Below, in pieces: positions 18,389 to 26,591 of a DNA stretch of 64,000 bases (its first letter is position 1; every line of letters begins with the position of its first letter). A model generated the notes under the pieces. It ran no database searches. It saw only the letters and a program-made list of their open reading frames with translations, and had not been told where the DNA came from. Both the position numbers and the translations under genes were made by a program. Source of the stretch: Streptomyces sp. NBC_01775 (GTDB lineage: Bacteria; Actinomycetota; Actinomycetes; Streptomycetales; Streptomycetaceae); NCBI RefSeq assembly GCF_035917675.1, contig NZ_CP109104.1, positions 4,836,001 to 4,900,000 of the forward strand, written 5' to 3'.

Positions 18389-18805
18389 ACGTGCTCCAGG
18401 TGTTGCGGGCGGTGCCCGTGGTGGCGCTGGGCTGAGTGTTGACGGGGGGCGAGTCCTTTTGAGTGAGAGGCCGCGTGGAGCCGTCCCCTCGACTCCCTAA
18501 CGCCCGTCGCGCCGCGCCGTTGCGCACGGGATCGGCCATGTTCGCCCGGCTTCGACCGGATTCGCCCCCCGTCGACGTCCTGCCCCGCCTCGGGGAGGCG
18601 TCCCGCGTCGGCGTCCCGCGTCGGCGTCCCGGTCCCGGGCGGGCGCCCCGTCGCCCGCTGAGCCCTCCGCTCCACGTCATCCGGCTAACGCTTTGCCCAG
18701 GGGTCCAGGGACCGAGTACTGTAGAGCCGATTGGAGACAGCCCCAGGGGCTGTGCCATCATCAGCACACACCTCACCACCCTTCGGGGAGCGGCTGAGTG
18801 TGTCT
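18389..18805. other. Intergenic region with putative tRNA promoter
   Basis: The gap lies between the divergent SSI gene and tRNA-Ser. TTGCCC (18693-18698) and TACTGT (18717-18722), 18 nt apart, make a plausible sigma-70-type promoter about 85 nt before the tRNA. A hairpin ACAGCCCCAGGGGCTGT follows at 18737-18753. The rest is GC-rich with no convincing gene. Confidence 0.4.
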
Positions 18806-18895
18806 GGAGGCTTCGCCTAGTCTGGTCTATGGCGCCGCACTGCTAATGCGGTTTGGGGTGATCCCCCATCCCGGGTTCAAATCCCGGAGCCTCCG
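18806..18895 (+). tRNA. tRNA-Ser (anticodon GCT)
   Basis: A 90-nt cloverleaf with a long variable arm. The acceptor GGAGGCT pairs with AGCCTCC, the anticodon stem CCGCA/TGCGG holds the loop with GCT, and the T arm is CCGGGTTCAAATCCCGG. CCA is not encoded. It decodes AGC/AGU serine. Confidence 0.96.
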
Positions 18896-18916
18896 CTTCT
18901 GATCTTCAAGATCACC

Positions 18917-18945
18917 GAAGCCCCGGCCCTATCGGCTGGGGCTTC
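18917..18945 (+). terminator. Terminator after tRNA-Ser(GCT)
   Basis: GAAGCCCC (18917-18924) pairs with GGGGCTTC (18938-18945) across a partly paired loop, 22 nt after the tRNA. Confidence 0.75.
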
Positions 18946-19118
18946 TGTCGTTCGTGGCCCGCAGACGCCGACCGAGGATCCGCCGGGCCGCCGTCCAGGC
19001 CCCAGAGCCACGTTTGGGCAGGTCAGAGCCCCTATATGAATAGGATTTCGCCTCGCGTCGCAGGTCATGTAATGTTGTTCCCGCAACGCCGCACGGCACG
19101 AAAGTCGCCGGAAAGCAA

Positions 19119-19191
19119 GCGCTCGTAGCTTAACGGATAGAGCATCTGACTACGGATCAGAAGGTTGCAGGTTCGAATCCTGCCGAGCGCG
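19119..19191 (+). tRNA. tRNA-Arg (anticodon ACG)
   Basis: A 73-nt tRNA: the acceptor GCGCTCG pairs with CGAGCGC, the anticodon stem TCTGA/TCAGA holds the loop CTACGGA, and the T arm is TGCAGGTTCGAATCCTGC. A34 must be deaminated to inosine by TadA, whose gene is at 43.0-43.7 kb in this window. An AT-richer stretch upstream (TATATGAATAGGAT, about 19033) may contain its promoter. Confidence 0.96.
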
Positions 19192-19197
19192 CAGTCC

Positions 19198-19227
19198 AGA
19201 GCCCCCGGGGTCATCCCGGGGGCTCTT
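19198..19227 (+). terminator. Terminator after tRNA-Arg(ACG)
   Basis: AGAGCCCCCGGGG and the complementary CCCGGGGGCTCT form a strong hairpin just after the tRNA, followed by TTGTGTGT. Confidence 0.85.
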
Positions 19228-19283
19228 GTGTGTGGTCGCATCGCAGCGAAGTGCCGCAGCCGTTCTGATCTGGTGCGGTGGGG

Positions 19284-19799
19284 TCAGTCTTGTACGCCCA
19301 GGTCCTCGCGCATCAGTTGGCGCATGGCGGCGAGCAGGGGGTCGCCGTCGGCGGTGAGGGTGCGCCGGACCGAATCCGCGTCTTCGCCGTCGCGCGCCAG
19401 GTTCCGGTCCAGGCGCTTTACGGTGGCATCGACCTTGGCGAGTACCTGGTTGACGGCGCGGGATGCCTCCAGGATCCGCTCCGGGACGATCATCTGGGCT
19501 TCCGCGTAACGCTCCCGATAGTCGAGCCGGGCCTCCTCCAGTGCTGTACGTTCCTGGTCGGTGTACACGCCGTCGCGCAGGCGGTGCAGAGCGTCCTTGA
19601 GCAGAGTGCTGAAACGGCGAGAGGCTCGGTTCATTGCCGTGTACGCGGCGCGCCGTTCCTCGAAGAGGCGGATCCGTTCGGTCTCTTCCCGGTCCTCGGC
19701 CCGCTGTCGCGTGGCCATGCGGTGAGAGATCAGCGGCGCGAAGAGGGTTCCCAGGACGCCGACGATGGCTGTGATCATGGCTGCTATGACTGCGGTCAC
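19284..19799 (-). CDS. Membrane-anchored coiled-coil protein of unknown function
   Basis: This 171-residue protein has a GTG start at 19799. Residues 1-28 (TAVIAAMITAIVGVLGTLFA) form one membrane segment. The rest is a charged, mostly helical domain rich in Arg and Glu (ATRQRAEDREETERIRLFEE and similar) that probably forms a coiled coil. No catalytic motif is seen and the family is not recognised. It faces tRNA-Arg convergently and is divergent from the response-regulator gene. It may be an inner-membrane scaffold, but this is only suggested by topology. Confidence 0.7.
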   Translation of the reverse strand: MTAVIAAMITAIVGVLGTLFAPLISHRMATRQRAEDREETERIRLFEERRAAYTAMNRASRRFSTLLKDALHRLRDGVYTDQERTALEEARLDYRERYAEAQMIVPERILEASRAVNQVLAKVDATVKRLDRNLARDGEDADSVRRTLTADGDPLLAAMRQLMREDLGVQD

Positions 19800-19973
19800 C
19801 GGATGACTCTAAGTTCCTCCGGGCGCGACGCTCGTCTCAGGAAGAGTGCCCGGGCGGGGCTGCCGGGGCCGGTTTTCTGGCGGCCAGGCGGCCAGGCGGC
19901 CAGGCGGCTCTTTCTCAGCGTATTCACAGGAGCCCGCAAGGTTTCTCTCACGGGCGCGGTCGATCGTGGCCGG

Positions 19974-20867
19974 ATGAGTCGGACAGCGGTGGGGAGAGCA
20001 CTACGGGTGCTCGTGGTGAACGATGAGCCTTCACGGACCGAACTGCTTCGTATGGCGCTTCGGTACGAAGGGTGGGCCGTAAGGACCGAGGGCGAGGCGC
20101 GGGCCGCTGTGCGGTGCGTGCGGGAGTGGCGGCCGGACGTACTTGTGCTCGATGTGACGCCCGGGTCGGAAGAGGGCGCGGAGGGCGGCGCTCAGGACGT
20201 GGCCGTGGCGGCCCGGGTGCGTCGGGAGTTGCCGGACGTGCCGGCGCTGTTCCTCGTCGGGCGGGACGCGGACGCGGGCGTGGGCGAGAAGTGGTTGGCG
20301 GGGCTGCGCGCCGGGGGTGACGTCTGTGTGACCGAGCCGTTCGGTGTGGACGAGGTCGTCGCGGGGCTGCGTACGCTGCTGCATCGGAAGGGCCCGCTGC
20401 GCGAACGCCCGGAGCGCGCCGGGTCGTTGCTCGTCGTCGGGGACCTGGAGCTGGACGAGGAGAGCCGCGTGGTCTCCCGTGGCGGCGACGGCATCCGGCT
20501 GACGGCCAGGGAGTTCGAGCTGCTGCGCTATCTGATGCGCAATCCGCGCAGGGTGCTCAGCAAGGCGCAGATCCTCAGCCGGGTCTGGAACTACGACTTC
20601 GGCGGACAGGCCAACGTCGTCGAGCTGTACATCTCCTACCTGCGGCGGAAGGTCGACGCGGGGCGCACGCCGATGATCCACACCAGGCGCGGCGAGGGCT
20701 ACGTCCTGCGCCCCGCCGAGCCTGTCCAAAGCGACGAGCCCGTCCAAGGCGCTGAGCCCGGCCGGCCCGGCCAACGCGACGGACGGGACGGACGGGACGG
20801 ACGCGCCGAGCGCGTGGGGCCGGGTGGACCGGCGCGGCGGGCGGGCGTCGCGCGGGCGCGGTGGTGA
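19974..20867 (+). CDS. OmpR-family response regulator, atypical receiver
   Basis: This 297-residue regulator has a receiver at about 10-120 and a winged-helix DNA-binding domain at about 145-245 (TAREFELLRYLMRNPRRVLS and VVELYISYLRRKVD, ending GEGYVLRP). The receiver keeps NDE and VLVLDVTPG, but the usual Lys before Pro is Glu (VTEPFG) and the usual Thr/Ser-Ala is Val-Gly (FLVGRD), so normal phospho-signalling is doubtful. After residue 250 comes a Gly/Arg/Asp tail with a 9-bp tandem repeat (20779-20805, DGR units). No histidine kinase gene is adjacent. The ATG at 19974 was chosen because the receiver starts directly after it. Confidence 0.85.
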   Translation: MSRTAVGRALRVLVVNDEPSRTELLRMALRYEGWAVRTEGEARAAVRCVREWRPDVLVLDVTPGSEEGAEGGAQDVAVAARVRRELPDVPALFLVGRDADAGVGEKWLAGLRAGGDVCVTEPFGVDEVVAGLRTLLHRKGPLRERPERAGSLLVVGDLELDEESRVVSRGGDGIRLTAREFELLRYLMRNPRRVLSKAQILSRVWNYDFGGQANVVELYISYLRRKVDAGRTPMIHTRRGEGYVLRPAEPVQSDEPVQGAEPGRPGQRDGRDGRDGRAERVGPGGPARRAGVARARW

Positions 20868-21076
20868 ACGCACCGCGTGGGGCGGGCGGTTGGCGACGGT
20901 CACGCGTTCGACCGCATGGCCCTTACGGCGTGAGCGCACAGCCGAGCCGGCGGATACGGATTAGCATCGAGGGGGTAACGGTCCGGATCGCACCGGCCGT
21001 TTCCACCCCTTTCCGCCTTTCCGCCTTTCCGCCTTCTCTCCGGCTCCCCGAGCCGGCTCCCGAAGGAGCGCGTGCC

Positions 21077-21898
21077 ATGAGCGACGGCAGCCGCACGAGC
21101 CGGATGCGCAGGACCAGTGTGTGGCTGGAGGAGCGGCCGGGCGCGCGCCGCAGAGCGACGGGCGCGGGCCAGGCGGAGGGCCTCGACCGGGCCAAGATCA
21201 CCGCCGCCGCCGTGCGGCTGCTGGACACCGAGGGGCTGGCCGGGTTCTCCATGCGCCGGCTGGCCGCCGAGCTGGGCGTTACGGCCATGTCCGTGTACTG
21301 GTACGTCGACCGCAAGGACGATCTGCTCGAACTCGCCCTGGACGCGGTGGAGGGCGAGCTGGAGGTCCCGGACGCGGAGGCCGAAGGCGCGGACTGGCGC
21401 GAACAGTTGCGGCAGTCGGCGTCCGCGCTGCGCGGGCTGCTGAAGCGGCACCCCTGGGCCTCGGGCACGCTCGGCAGCTTCCTGAACGTCGGCCCGAGCG
21501 CGACGGCCTTCCGGCTGGGGGTGCGCCGCGTCCTGCTGCGCTCGGGGCTGCCGCAGGCGCAGGCGGACGGGGCGCTCACCTCGCTGTTCTCGTTCGTCTA
21601 CGGGCACGCGGCCGTCGAGGCGAGCTGGCTCAGCCGGTGCGGCGAGGCGGGCGTCAGCTCCGAGGACTGCTTCCACGCGCTGCGGGACACGCTGGGCCGG
21701 CGGCCCGAGTACGCGGAGGGCGGTGAGGGCGTTCGCCCCCTTGAGCAGCGGGATTTCGGCGTCGCGCTCGAATGTGTGATCGCCGGTATCGAGGCCATGG
21801 CCCGCGCCGCCACCCCCGCGGACACAGAACGCGGGGCGGCCCCGAAGGACCGCCCCGCGCCCGTGATTCCCGCTCAGTCGACACCCGCCGACGGGTGA
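21077..21898 (+). CDS. TetR/AcrR-family regulator with TetR_C domain
   Basis: This 273-residue repressor has the N-terminal helix-turn-helix at about 35-85 (KITAAAVRLLDTEGLAGFSM and LAAELGVTAMSVYWYVDRKD). The ligand-binding part resembles the TetR C-terminal domain PF02909. ATG 21077 is preceded by AAGGAG. A basic N-terminal extension (about 30 residues) precedes the DNA-binding domain. It converges on the YceI gene; its target is not evident from position. The last 25 residues are Pro/Ala-rich and likely disordered. Confidence 0.85.
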   Translation: MSDGSRTSRMRRTSVWLEERPGARRRATGAGQAEGLDRAKITAAAVRLLDTEGLAGFSMRRLAAELGVTAMSVYWYVDRKDDLLELALDAVEGELEVPDAEAEGADWREQLRQSASALRGLLKRHPWASGTLGSFLNVGPSATAFRLGVRRVLLRSGLPQAQADGALTSLFSFVYGHAAVEASWLSRCGEAGVSSEDCFHALRDTLGRRPEYAEGGEGVRPLEQRDFGVALECVIAGIEAMARAATPADTERGAAPKDRPAPVIPAQSTPADG

Positions 21899-21966
21899 GC
21901 GCCCCGTCCCGAGCCGCTCTCCCGGGCCGCCCGTTTGAGCCGCTCACCCGAGATGCCCCGCCCGAT

Positions 21967-21995
21967 CCGTTCACCTGAGCCGCTCAGGTGAACGG
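21967..21995. terminator. Bidirectional terminator between tetR and yceI-like genes
   Basis: CCGTTCACCTGAG (21967-21979) and CTCAGGTGAACGG (21983-21995) are perfect 13-bp arms. The hairpin overlaps the stop codon of the minus-strand YceI gene. Confidence 0.8.
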
Positions 21996-22871
21996 CAGCG
22001 TCTCGCCCTGCACCGCCTGGATGTCCAGGTCCACCCGCAGCGTCGTGCCGACGGCGGCGATGCCCGCGGCCACGACCTGGTTGTAGTTCATCGCGAAGTC
22101 CTGGCGCCGCAGTTCGGCCGTGGCGCGGAACGCCGCGCGCAGCCCGCCCCACGGGTCGGGGCCTGTGCCCAGGTACGACAGGTCCAGGTCCACGTCGCGC
22201 ACGATGCCGTGCATCGACAGCTGCCCGTGGACCGTCCACCGGTCGGTCCCGGCCGTGTCGACGCCGGTGCTGCGGTAGGTGATGTCCGGGTAGGTCTCGA
22301 TGTTGAGGAAGTCGCCCGAGCGCAGGTGCTGGTCGCGCATCTCGTTGCCCGTGGCGATGCTCTCCGCCTTGATGACGGCCTCCACGGCCGACTTGTCCGG
22401 GTCCTGGGCGATCTCGATGCGCCCGGCGAACTCGTTGAAGCGGCCGTGCACGCTGGAGATGCCCAGGTGCTGGGCGGTCGCCGCGATCGTGGAGTGCATC
22501 GGGTCGATCGTCCACGCGCCGGGCGGCGGCAGCTCCACGCCGCCTTGCCGCGCCAGCACCAGCGTGCCCAGGTCGGCCCGGCCGGAGGCCGTGACCATGG
22601 CCGTGGAGGCGGCCGGCGCGTAGCCGATGGCCGTGGCGATCACGGTGTAGGCGCCGGGGGGCAGCGGCTCGCCGCCGCGTACGACGCCCTCCTCGTCGGC
22701 CTCGGCGCGCAGCATCTGCGTGCCCGTCATGTCGGTCACGGTCAGCACGGCGTGCTGTACCGCCCAGCCGTCCCGGGTCCTGACCCGGGCCCGTACGCCG
22801 CCTGAGCCGGTGCCCCCGGATCCGGCTCCGGCGCCGCCGTCGGCTGCCGCTCCGCTTGCCCCGCCTGTCAT
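21984..22871 (-). CDS. YceI-family protein with N-terminal carboxypeptidase-regulatory-like domain
   Basis: This 295-residue protein has a beta-sandwich of the carboxypeptidase regulatory/Cna-B type at about 25-110 (AVLTVTDMTGTQMLRAEADE, PPGAYTVIATAIGYAP). A YceI lipocalin-like domain follows at about 115-295 (GAWTIDPMHSTIAATAQHLG, HLRSGDFLNIETYPDITY). YceI proteins bind isoprenoid-type amphiphiles. No signal peptide is visible: the start ATG 22871, after AAGGAG, gives a Gly/Ala-rich hydrophilic N-terminus. It is encoded 157 nt downstream of an efflux pump that carries three related sandwich domains, so the two probably act together. Confidence 0.87.
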   Translation of the reverse strand: MTGGASGAAADGGAGAGSGGTGSGGVRARVRTRDGWAVQHAVLTVTDMTGTQMLRAEADEEGVVRGGEPLPPGAYTVIATAIGYAPAASTAMVTASGRADLGTLVLARQGGVELPPPGAWTIDPMHSTIAATAQHLGISSVHGRFNEFAGRIEIAQDPDKSAVEAVIKAESIATGNEMRDQHLRSGDFLNIETYPDITYRSTGVDTAGTDRWTVHGQLSMHGIVRDVDLDLSYLGTGPDPWGGLRAAFRATAELRRQDFAMNYNQVVAAGIAAVGTTLRVDLDIQAVQGETLPFT

Positions 22872-23028
22872 CTCTTTCGTGCTCCTTCTCGCATACGACG
22901 GGCCCCGGCGCCACGGCGGCGGGCCGTCCCTTGCCCGCACTCGCGGGCCGTGGATGCCGGGGCCCTTCCCCGGTCCGGACCCGACGGCGCGCGCTCCGCT
23001 CGATCCGCGCGCCGTCCGGTCCGGGGGG

Positions 23029-25686
23029 TCACTCGTCCGGGTGGTGCAACTCGACGTCGTAAGCGTCCACTCCGGGCCCGGTCACACGCAGCGCGCTCGC
23101 CATGGGCGGGTAGCCGCTCGCGATGACCGAGTAGTCGCCCGCGTCCAGGTCGGTGAAGGCGTAGGCGCCGTCCTCACCGGTGGTGGACGTGGCGATGACA
23201 TTGCCTGCCGCGTCGACCAGCGTCACCCGCGCGTCGGGCAGGGGCCTGCGGCCCGCACCCGCGCGCACGGTGCCGGTCACCCGCGCTCCCGAGGCCAGGT
23301 CGACGTCGAGCCTGGTCACGCCCTGGCCCTGCACCTCGACCGGGATCGCGGTCGGCCGGTAGCCGGCGGCGTTCACGGCGAGCGTGAAGCTGCCGGTGAC
23401 CAGCTCGTCGAAGCGGTAGTCGCCCTGCTCGCCGGTGAGACCGGTGGCCAGCACCTCGCCGCGCACATCGGTGACGACGACCATGGCGCCCTGGACGGGC
23501 CCGCCGTCGACCAGCCCGCGCACCTGGCCCGCGAGGCCGCTGGTGCCCGAGAGCAGCAGGTCGTGCGCGAGCGGCTCGTCGCCGACCACGATCGTGGATG
23601 CCTGCGGCTGGTGGCCGTCGGCCGCCGCGATCAGGACGTAGGAGCCGGCGCCCGGCGCGTCCAGCCCGTAGGAGCCGTCGGCGTGGGCGACGGAGCGGCC
23701 CAGCTGACGCCCGCTGAGCGAGATCAGCGTGACGGCGGCCCTGGCGACCCCGAGGCCGTCGGCGTTACGGACCGTCCCGTAGACCCCGTACCCGTTCGCG
23801 GGCATCGGCGCCGAGGGCTGTGGCGGTTGTGCGGCTGCCATTGCTGCGTACTCCCTGAACTGCTGGGTCTCTCCCCCCGGCTGAGCGGGCTGGACCACCG
23901 GCTGCGGGGCCGTGCGCTCGACGGCCGGGCCGGCCCCGGGGGACAGGGCTGCCACGTCCGCCACGGGTCCTGCTGCCGCCATCGCCGGCTGCTGCTGGGG
24001 CTCCTTGTCCTGCTCGATGCCGGAGGTGGTCCGCAGCGGGACCTCCCGGATGAACAGGACGCAGAGCAGGCTGAGCAGTGCGACGGGCGCGGCGTACAGG
24101 TAGATGTCGCCGATGCCGTGGCCGTAGGAGCTCTCCACGACGGTGCGTACCGGTCCGGGGAGCTTGTCCAGGTCGGGCAGGGCGCTGCCGCCGCCACCGG
24201 TGGCTCCGCCGCCCTTCATGCCGAGCTTGGCGAAGCCGTCCTCCATGTAGTGGGTGATCCGGTTGGAGAGCACGGCGCCGAGCGCCGAGACACCGACCGC
24301 ACCGCCCAGGGAACGGAAGAAGTTGACGGTGGAGCTGGCGGATCCGAGGTCCTCGGGCTTCACCTGGTTCTGGGTGGCCAGCACCAGGTTCTGCATCATC
24401 ATGCCGACGCCGAGGCCGAGCAGGACCATGAAGATGGCCATGTGCCAGTACGTCGTGTCGTAGCGCAGGGTGCCCAGCAGGCCCAGGCCCGCGGTCATGA
24501 ACACGCCGCCGGCGCACAGCCACAGCTTCCACTTGCCGGTGCGGGTGATGACCTGGCCCGAGACGGTGGTGGAGACGAACAGGCCCGCGATCATCGGGAT
24601 CGTCATGACACCGGCCATCGTCGGCGACTTGCCGCGTGCCAGCTGGAAGTACTGGCTGAGGAAGACCGTCGCGCCGAACATCGCGATGCCCACGAACAGG
24701 GAGGCGACGGCGGCCAGCGTGATGGTGCGGTTGCGGAACAGCCGCAGCGGGATGATCGGCTCCTTGGCCTTCGACTCGACGAGCACGAAGATCAGGGCGA
24801 GCACGATCGCTCCGCCGACCATCGCGTAGGTCTGCCAGGAGATCCAGTCGTACTTGTCACCGGCGAAGGTGACCCACAGCAGCAGCGTGCAGGCCGCCGC
24901 CGCGATGAAGAACGCGCCGAGCCAGTCGACCTTGACGCCCTGCCGCTTGACCACGGGCAGGTGCAGGGTCTTCTGGAGCACGATCAGCGCGATGATCGCG
25001 AACGGGACGCCGACGTAGAAGCACCAGCGCCAGCCGAGCCAGCTGGTGTCGGTGATCACGCCGCCGAGCAGCGGGCCGCCGACGGTGGCGATGGCGAACG
25101 TCGCGCCGAGGTAGCCGCTGTACCGCCCGCGCTCACGCGGGGAGATCATGGCGGCCATGCAGATCTGGGCCAGGGCGGAGAGTCCGCCCATGCCTATGCC
25201 CTGGAACACGCGGAAGATGATCAACGTGCTCGCGCTCTGCGACAGACCGGCTCCCGCCGAGGAGAGCACGAAGACGATCAGCGCGAGCTGCACCAGCAGC
25301 TTCTTGCTGAACAGGTCGGCGAGCTTGCCCCAGAGCGGGGTGCTCGCGGTCATCGCCAGCAGCGAGGCCGTCACGACCCAGGTGTAGGAGCTCTGGCTGC
25401 CGTTCAGATCCGAGATGATCTTGGGCAGCGCGGTCGAGACGATCGTCGACGACAAGATGGCGACGAACATGCCGAGCAGCAGCCCGGACAGCGCCTCCAT
25501 GATCTGCCGGTGGGTCATCGGTGCGTCGCCTGCGGTGTCCCCGGATGCCGGTGGGGCGGCTGAGGTCTGGGCGGCGGGGGCCGACTGCGCGTGCTGGCCG
25601 TGTGCCGCGTGTCGAGCCCCGCCATTGGCCCCCTGCACGGCGTCGCGGGGCCCCCCGGCCGGCGGCTGGGGTCGGGTTGTTGCCAT
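23029..25686 (-). CDS. DHA2-family (EmrB/QacA) efflux transporter with C-terminal carboxypeptidase-regulatory-like repeats
   Basis: This 885-residue protein has a membrane part at about 60-540 of 14 predicted segments with major-facilitator motifs (LWGKLADLFSKK, RVFQGIGMGG, GGVITDTSWLGWRWCFYVGV). A Pro/Gln-rich linker leads to three tandem beta-sandwich domains of the carboxypeptidase-regulatory type at about 640-885 (GSYGLDAPGAGSYVLIAAAD, QGDYRFDELVTGSFTLAVN, DGAYAFTDLDAGDYSVIASG). Proton-driven drug export is the family role. The sandwich tail is unusual and, by 14-helix topology, would be cytoplasmic. Start ATG 25686 follows AAGGA. It is encoded 16 nt downstream of the marR gene and is likely repressed by it. 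Confidence 0.9.
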   Translation of the reverse strand: MATTRPQPPAGGPRDAVQGANGGARHAAHGQHAQSAPAAQTSAAPPASGDTAGDAPMTHRQIMEALSGLLLGMFVAILSSTIVSTALPKIISDLNGSQSSYTWVVTASLLAMTASTPLWGKLADLFSKKLLVQLALIVFVLSSAGAGLSQSASTLIIFRVFQGIGMGGLSALAQICMAAMISPRERGRYSGYLGATFAIATVGGPLLGGVITDTSWLGWRWCFYVGVPFAIIALIVLQKTLHLPVVKRQGVKVDWLGAFFIAAAACTLLLWVTFAGDKYDWISWQTYAMVGGAIVLALIFVLVESKAKEPIIPLRLFRNRTITLAAVASLFVGIAMFGATVFLSQYFQLARGKSPTMAGVMTIPMIAGLFVSTTVSGQVITRTGKWKLWLCAGGVFMTAGLGLLGTLRYDTTYWHMAIFMVLLGLGVGMMMQNLVLATQNQVKPEDLGSASSTVNFFRSLGGAVGVSALGAVLSNRITHYMEDGFAKLGMKGGGATGGGGSALPDLDKLPGPVRTVVESSYGHGIGDIYLYAAPVALLSLLCVLFIREVPLRTTSGIEQDKEPQQQPAMAAAGPVADVAALSPGAGPAVERTAPQPVVQPAQPGGETQQFREYAAMAAAQPPQPSAPMPANGYGVYGTVRNADGLGVARAAVTLISLSGRQLGRSVAHADGSYGLDAPGAGSYVLIAAADGHQPQASTIVVGDEPLAHDLLLSGTSGLAGQVRGLVDGGPVQGAMVVVTDVRGEVLATGLTGEQGDYRFDELVTGSFTLAVNAAGYRPTAIPVEVQGQGVTRLDVDLASGARVTGTVRAGAGRRPLPDARVTLVDAAGNVIATSTTGEDGAYAFTDLDAGDYSVIASGYPPMASALRVTGPGVDAYDVELHHPDE

Positions 25687-25702
25687 TCGGCGTCCTTCTT
25701 AC

Positions 25703-26176
25703 TCAGTGTGATGCGGTGGTGTGCGTTTCGGGGAGCCCGCCGCGGGCGCGGCAGTCTCCGAAGCTCGTGCGGAGCCGGCTGAGCAGCGTGTTGAGCTGGG
25801 CGACGTCGTCGTCGCTCCAGTCGTGCAGGTGGGCCGCGAGCGACTCGACGGTCTGTGTCGACAGCTCGTCCAGGAGCCGTTCGCCCGTCTCGCTGATGCG
25901 CAGCAGCCGCGAGCGGCCGTCCTGGGGGTCGGGGTGGCGCTCGATCCAGCCGCGGTCGGCGACGTGCGTGACATGCCTGCTGGTGACCGACATGTCGATG
26001 GCCATCAGCTCTGCCAACTGGCTGGTGCGCATTTCCCCGTGCTTGTGCAAAAGCATCAGTACGGCCGCCGAGGCGGGCGGGCACTCCGGGGGGAGTCCGC
26101 GTGCCATCTCGCGTTTGACGGCGCCTATGGCGCTGATCTGCCGTGCCAGCTCCTCGTACTGACTGCGTTCGGCCAT
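25703..26176 (-). CDS. MarR-family repressor of the efflux operon
   Basis: This 157-residue winged-helix regulator carries HGEMRTSQLAELMAIDMSVT and SRHVTHVADRGWIERHPDPQ, ending the wing DGRSRLLRISETG at about residues 50-105. ATG 26176 is chosen because the family N-terminus begins there; the frame remains open upstream without a binding site. It is the first gene of the marR-efflux-yceI operon. Two palindromes in its leader (26194-26236) are the likely autoregulatory operators. The ligand is unknown. Confidence 0.9.
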   Translation of the reverse strand: MAERSQYEELARQISAIGAVKREMARGLPPECPPASAAVLMLLHKHGEMRTSQLAELMAIDMSVTSRHVTHVADRGWIERHPDPQDGRSRLLRISETGERLLDELSTQTVESLAAHLHDWSDDDVAQLNTLLSRLRTSFGDCRARGGLPETHTTASH

Positions 26177-26193
26177 CTGCACCCCATGAACTT

Positions 26194-26236
26194 GTTGCTT
26201 AAGGCAACCATAAAGTGATTGGTTGCTGTAGGCAAG
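26194..26236 (-). promoter_or_regulatory. Two MarR-type operator palindromes
   Basis: GTTGCTTAAGGCAAC (26194-26208) and GTTGCTGTAGGCAAG (26222-26236) share TTGCT-N3-GGCAA with centres 28 bp apart, about two to three helical turns. They lie 18-60 nt upstream of the marR ATG in an AT-richer patch, exactly where autorepression would act. Confidence 0.75.
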
Positions 26237-26372
26237 TTGATTCCGGGCAACCGGTGCAAACAATCAGCAAAGCCTGAGTGCGCATCCCTTCAACGGCCGG
26301 TCAAGAAGCCCGGAGAGCCCAGGTGGGGCCTGGGCTGTGCGGGGCCGGACGGGTTCGCTAGGGTCCTGATCC

Positions 26373-26591
26373 ATGGCTCACAACCCCCAGTCGCCGCAGG
26401 GTCCCGAGGGACAGCCGGACCCGGCAGGCAACACCCAGATGTTCCGCGCCTTCGTCGACGAGGGCGCCCCGCAGCAGCAGACCCGAGGACCGGCGGTCCA
26501 GCCCTCGGCGGGACCACGCGTCGGCGTGATCCTCGCGGTCGTGATCGCGGTCGTCGTACTCGCCGGCGTCGCCTGGCTCGCCTTCGCGTAG
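26373..26591 (+). CDS. Small C-terminally anchored membrane protein
   Basis: A 72-residue protein starting at ATG 26373. Residues 1-47 are hydrophilic and Pro/Gln-rich, and residues 48-71 (GVILAVVIAVVVLAGVAWLA) form a single C-terminal membrane anchor. It is typical of conserved short Streptomyces membrane proteins without assigned role. The stop TAG is duplicated in a 6-bp repeat (GCGTAGGCGTAGGCGG). It is divergent from marR. Confidence 0.75.
   Translation: MAHNPQSPQGPEGQPDPAGNTQMFRAFVDEGAPQQQTRGPAVQPSAGPRVGVILAVVIAVVVLAGVAWLAFA

Noticed and set aside
19119..19800. Integrated element at tRNA-Arg
   Set aside because: No integrase gene or repeated 3' tRNA end was found downstream. The neighbouring gene is a conserved membrane-anchored protein.
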